DNA of 64,000 nucleotides, from assembly GCA_003044455.1 (NCBI GenBank), contig POWY01000003.1:1-64000 (forward strand), given 5' to 3'. Each line of letters opens with the position of its first letter. Position 1 is the first letter of the stretch. Positions 63,882 through 64,000 of this stretch are shown here, one piece after another. The notes below the pieces were generated by a model. That model did not search any database and was not told where the DNA came from. It was given only the letters and a program-made list of their open reading frames with translations. A program made the translations under genes and the position numbers. The stretch is from Neisseria bergeri. Its GTDB lineage: Bacteria; Pseudomonadota; Gammaproteobacteria; Burkholderiales; Neisseriaceae.

Positions 63882-64000
63882 ATGAAATCCTACCCCGACC
63901 CCTACCGCCATTTTGAAAACCTCGATTCCGCCGAAACGCAAAACTTCGCTGCTGAAGCGAATGCCGAAACGCGTGCGCGTTTTTTGGAAAACGACAAAGC
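63882..64000 (+). CDS. Prolyl oligopeptidase family protein, 5' end
   Basis: Only 39 codons are in the window. The start KSYPDPYRHFENLDSAETQ and following AETRARFLEND match the N-terminus of S9A serine peptidases (DPYRxLEDLDSxE, TRxxLE). ATG 63882 is preceded by AAGGACTCCG. The catalytic domain lies outside the window. Confidence 0.75.
   Translation, partial: MKSYPDPYRHFENLDSAETQNFAAEANAETRARFLENDK

Overview
The window is chromosomal DNA of a pathogenic Neisseria, most likely N. meningitidis. The evidence is dense copies of the DNA uptake sequence ATGCCGTCTGAA (often as inverted pairs serving as terminators), Correia (CREE) elements, dRS3 repeats, a maf toxin/immunity island, and recognisable genes such as pilG/pilD/pilF, tspA, farAB, lptABC, aroE and fHbp. 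The fHbp copy keeps its lipoprotein signal but is frameshifted. Species is an inference; no rRNA is present.

Positions 1-4.7 kb are the 3' part of a maf island: the end of an expressed mafB toxin gene with its immunity gene, then two start-less (silent) toxin cassettes with HINT-type linkers, a three-copy immunity gene family, fragments of toxin tails, and a duplicated gene broken by an in-frame stop. Junctions coincide with uptake sequences. From 4.7 to 7.1 kb there are AT-rich orphan genes and remnants. A second small toxin/immunity relic (toxin tail, Imm8-like protein, 76-residue-type immunity paralogue) lies at 17.75-18.55 kb between tal and gluQ.

The rest is mostly housekeeping sequence. 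7.1-17.7 kb: GIY-YIG protein, ampG, glnA, a secreted adhesin-E-like protein, aroE-mtgA, tRNA-Phe, the lipopolysaccharide block kdsD-kdsC-lptC-lptA-lptB, and tal. 18.5-32.5 kb: gluQ, dusA, dtd, two parvulin-like chaperones, bolA-yciI-yciB, tspA/fimV with a tandem repeat region, gloA, lapAB, ilvE, fabI, dapD. 32.7-43.2 kb: pgi, a sugar MFS transporter, pilG-pilD-coaE-yacG facing pilF, tRNA-Arg, a UPF0756 membrane protein, and ispB. 43.4-46.2 kb: rplU-rpmA, a UbiM-like hydroxylase, rpmB-rpmG. 46.4-51 kb: farAB, and queF plus a queuosine-precursor transporter behind a preQ1-I riboswitch. 51-54 kb: a repeat-rich stretch in which a short CREE is split by a 310-bp piece carrying a phage-like fragment, then an M23 peptidase and an RpfE-like protein. 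54-64 kb: dxs, xerC, fba, frameshifted fHbp, tsaB-rimI-UDG-like, pyrE, a zinc-ribbon membrane protein, argA, and the start of a prolyl oligopeptidase.

The most notable points are the uptake-sequence-linked mosaic of toxin cassettes and chimeric immunity genes, the relic toxin/immunity locus at 17.75 kb, the single-base frameshift in fHbp, the interrupted CREE with a captured fragment, and the preQ1 riboswitch. Start sites were moved inward from the longest open frame where a signal peptide, Shine-Dalgarno or operon overlap argued for it; these cases are noted.
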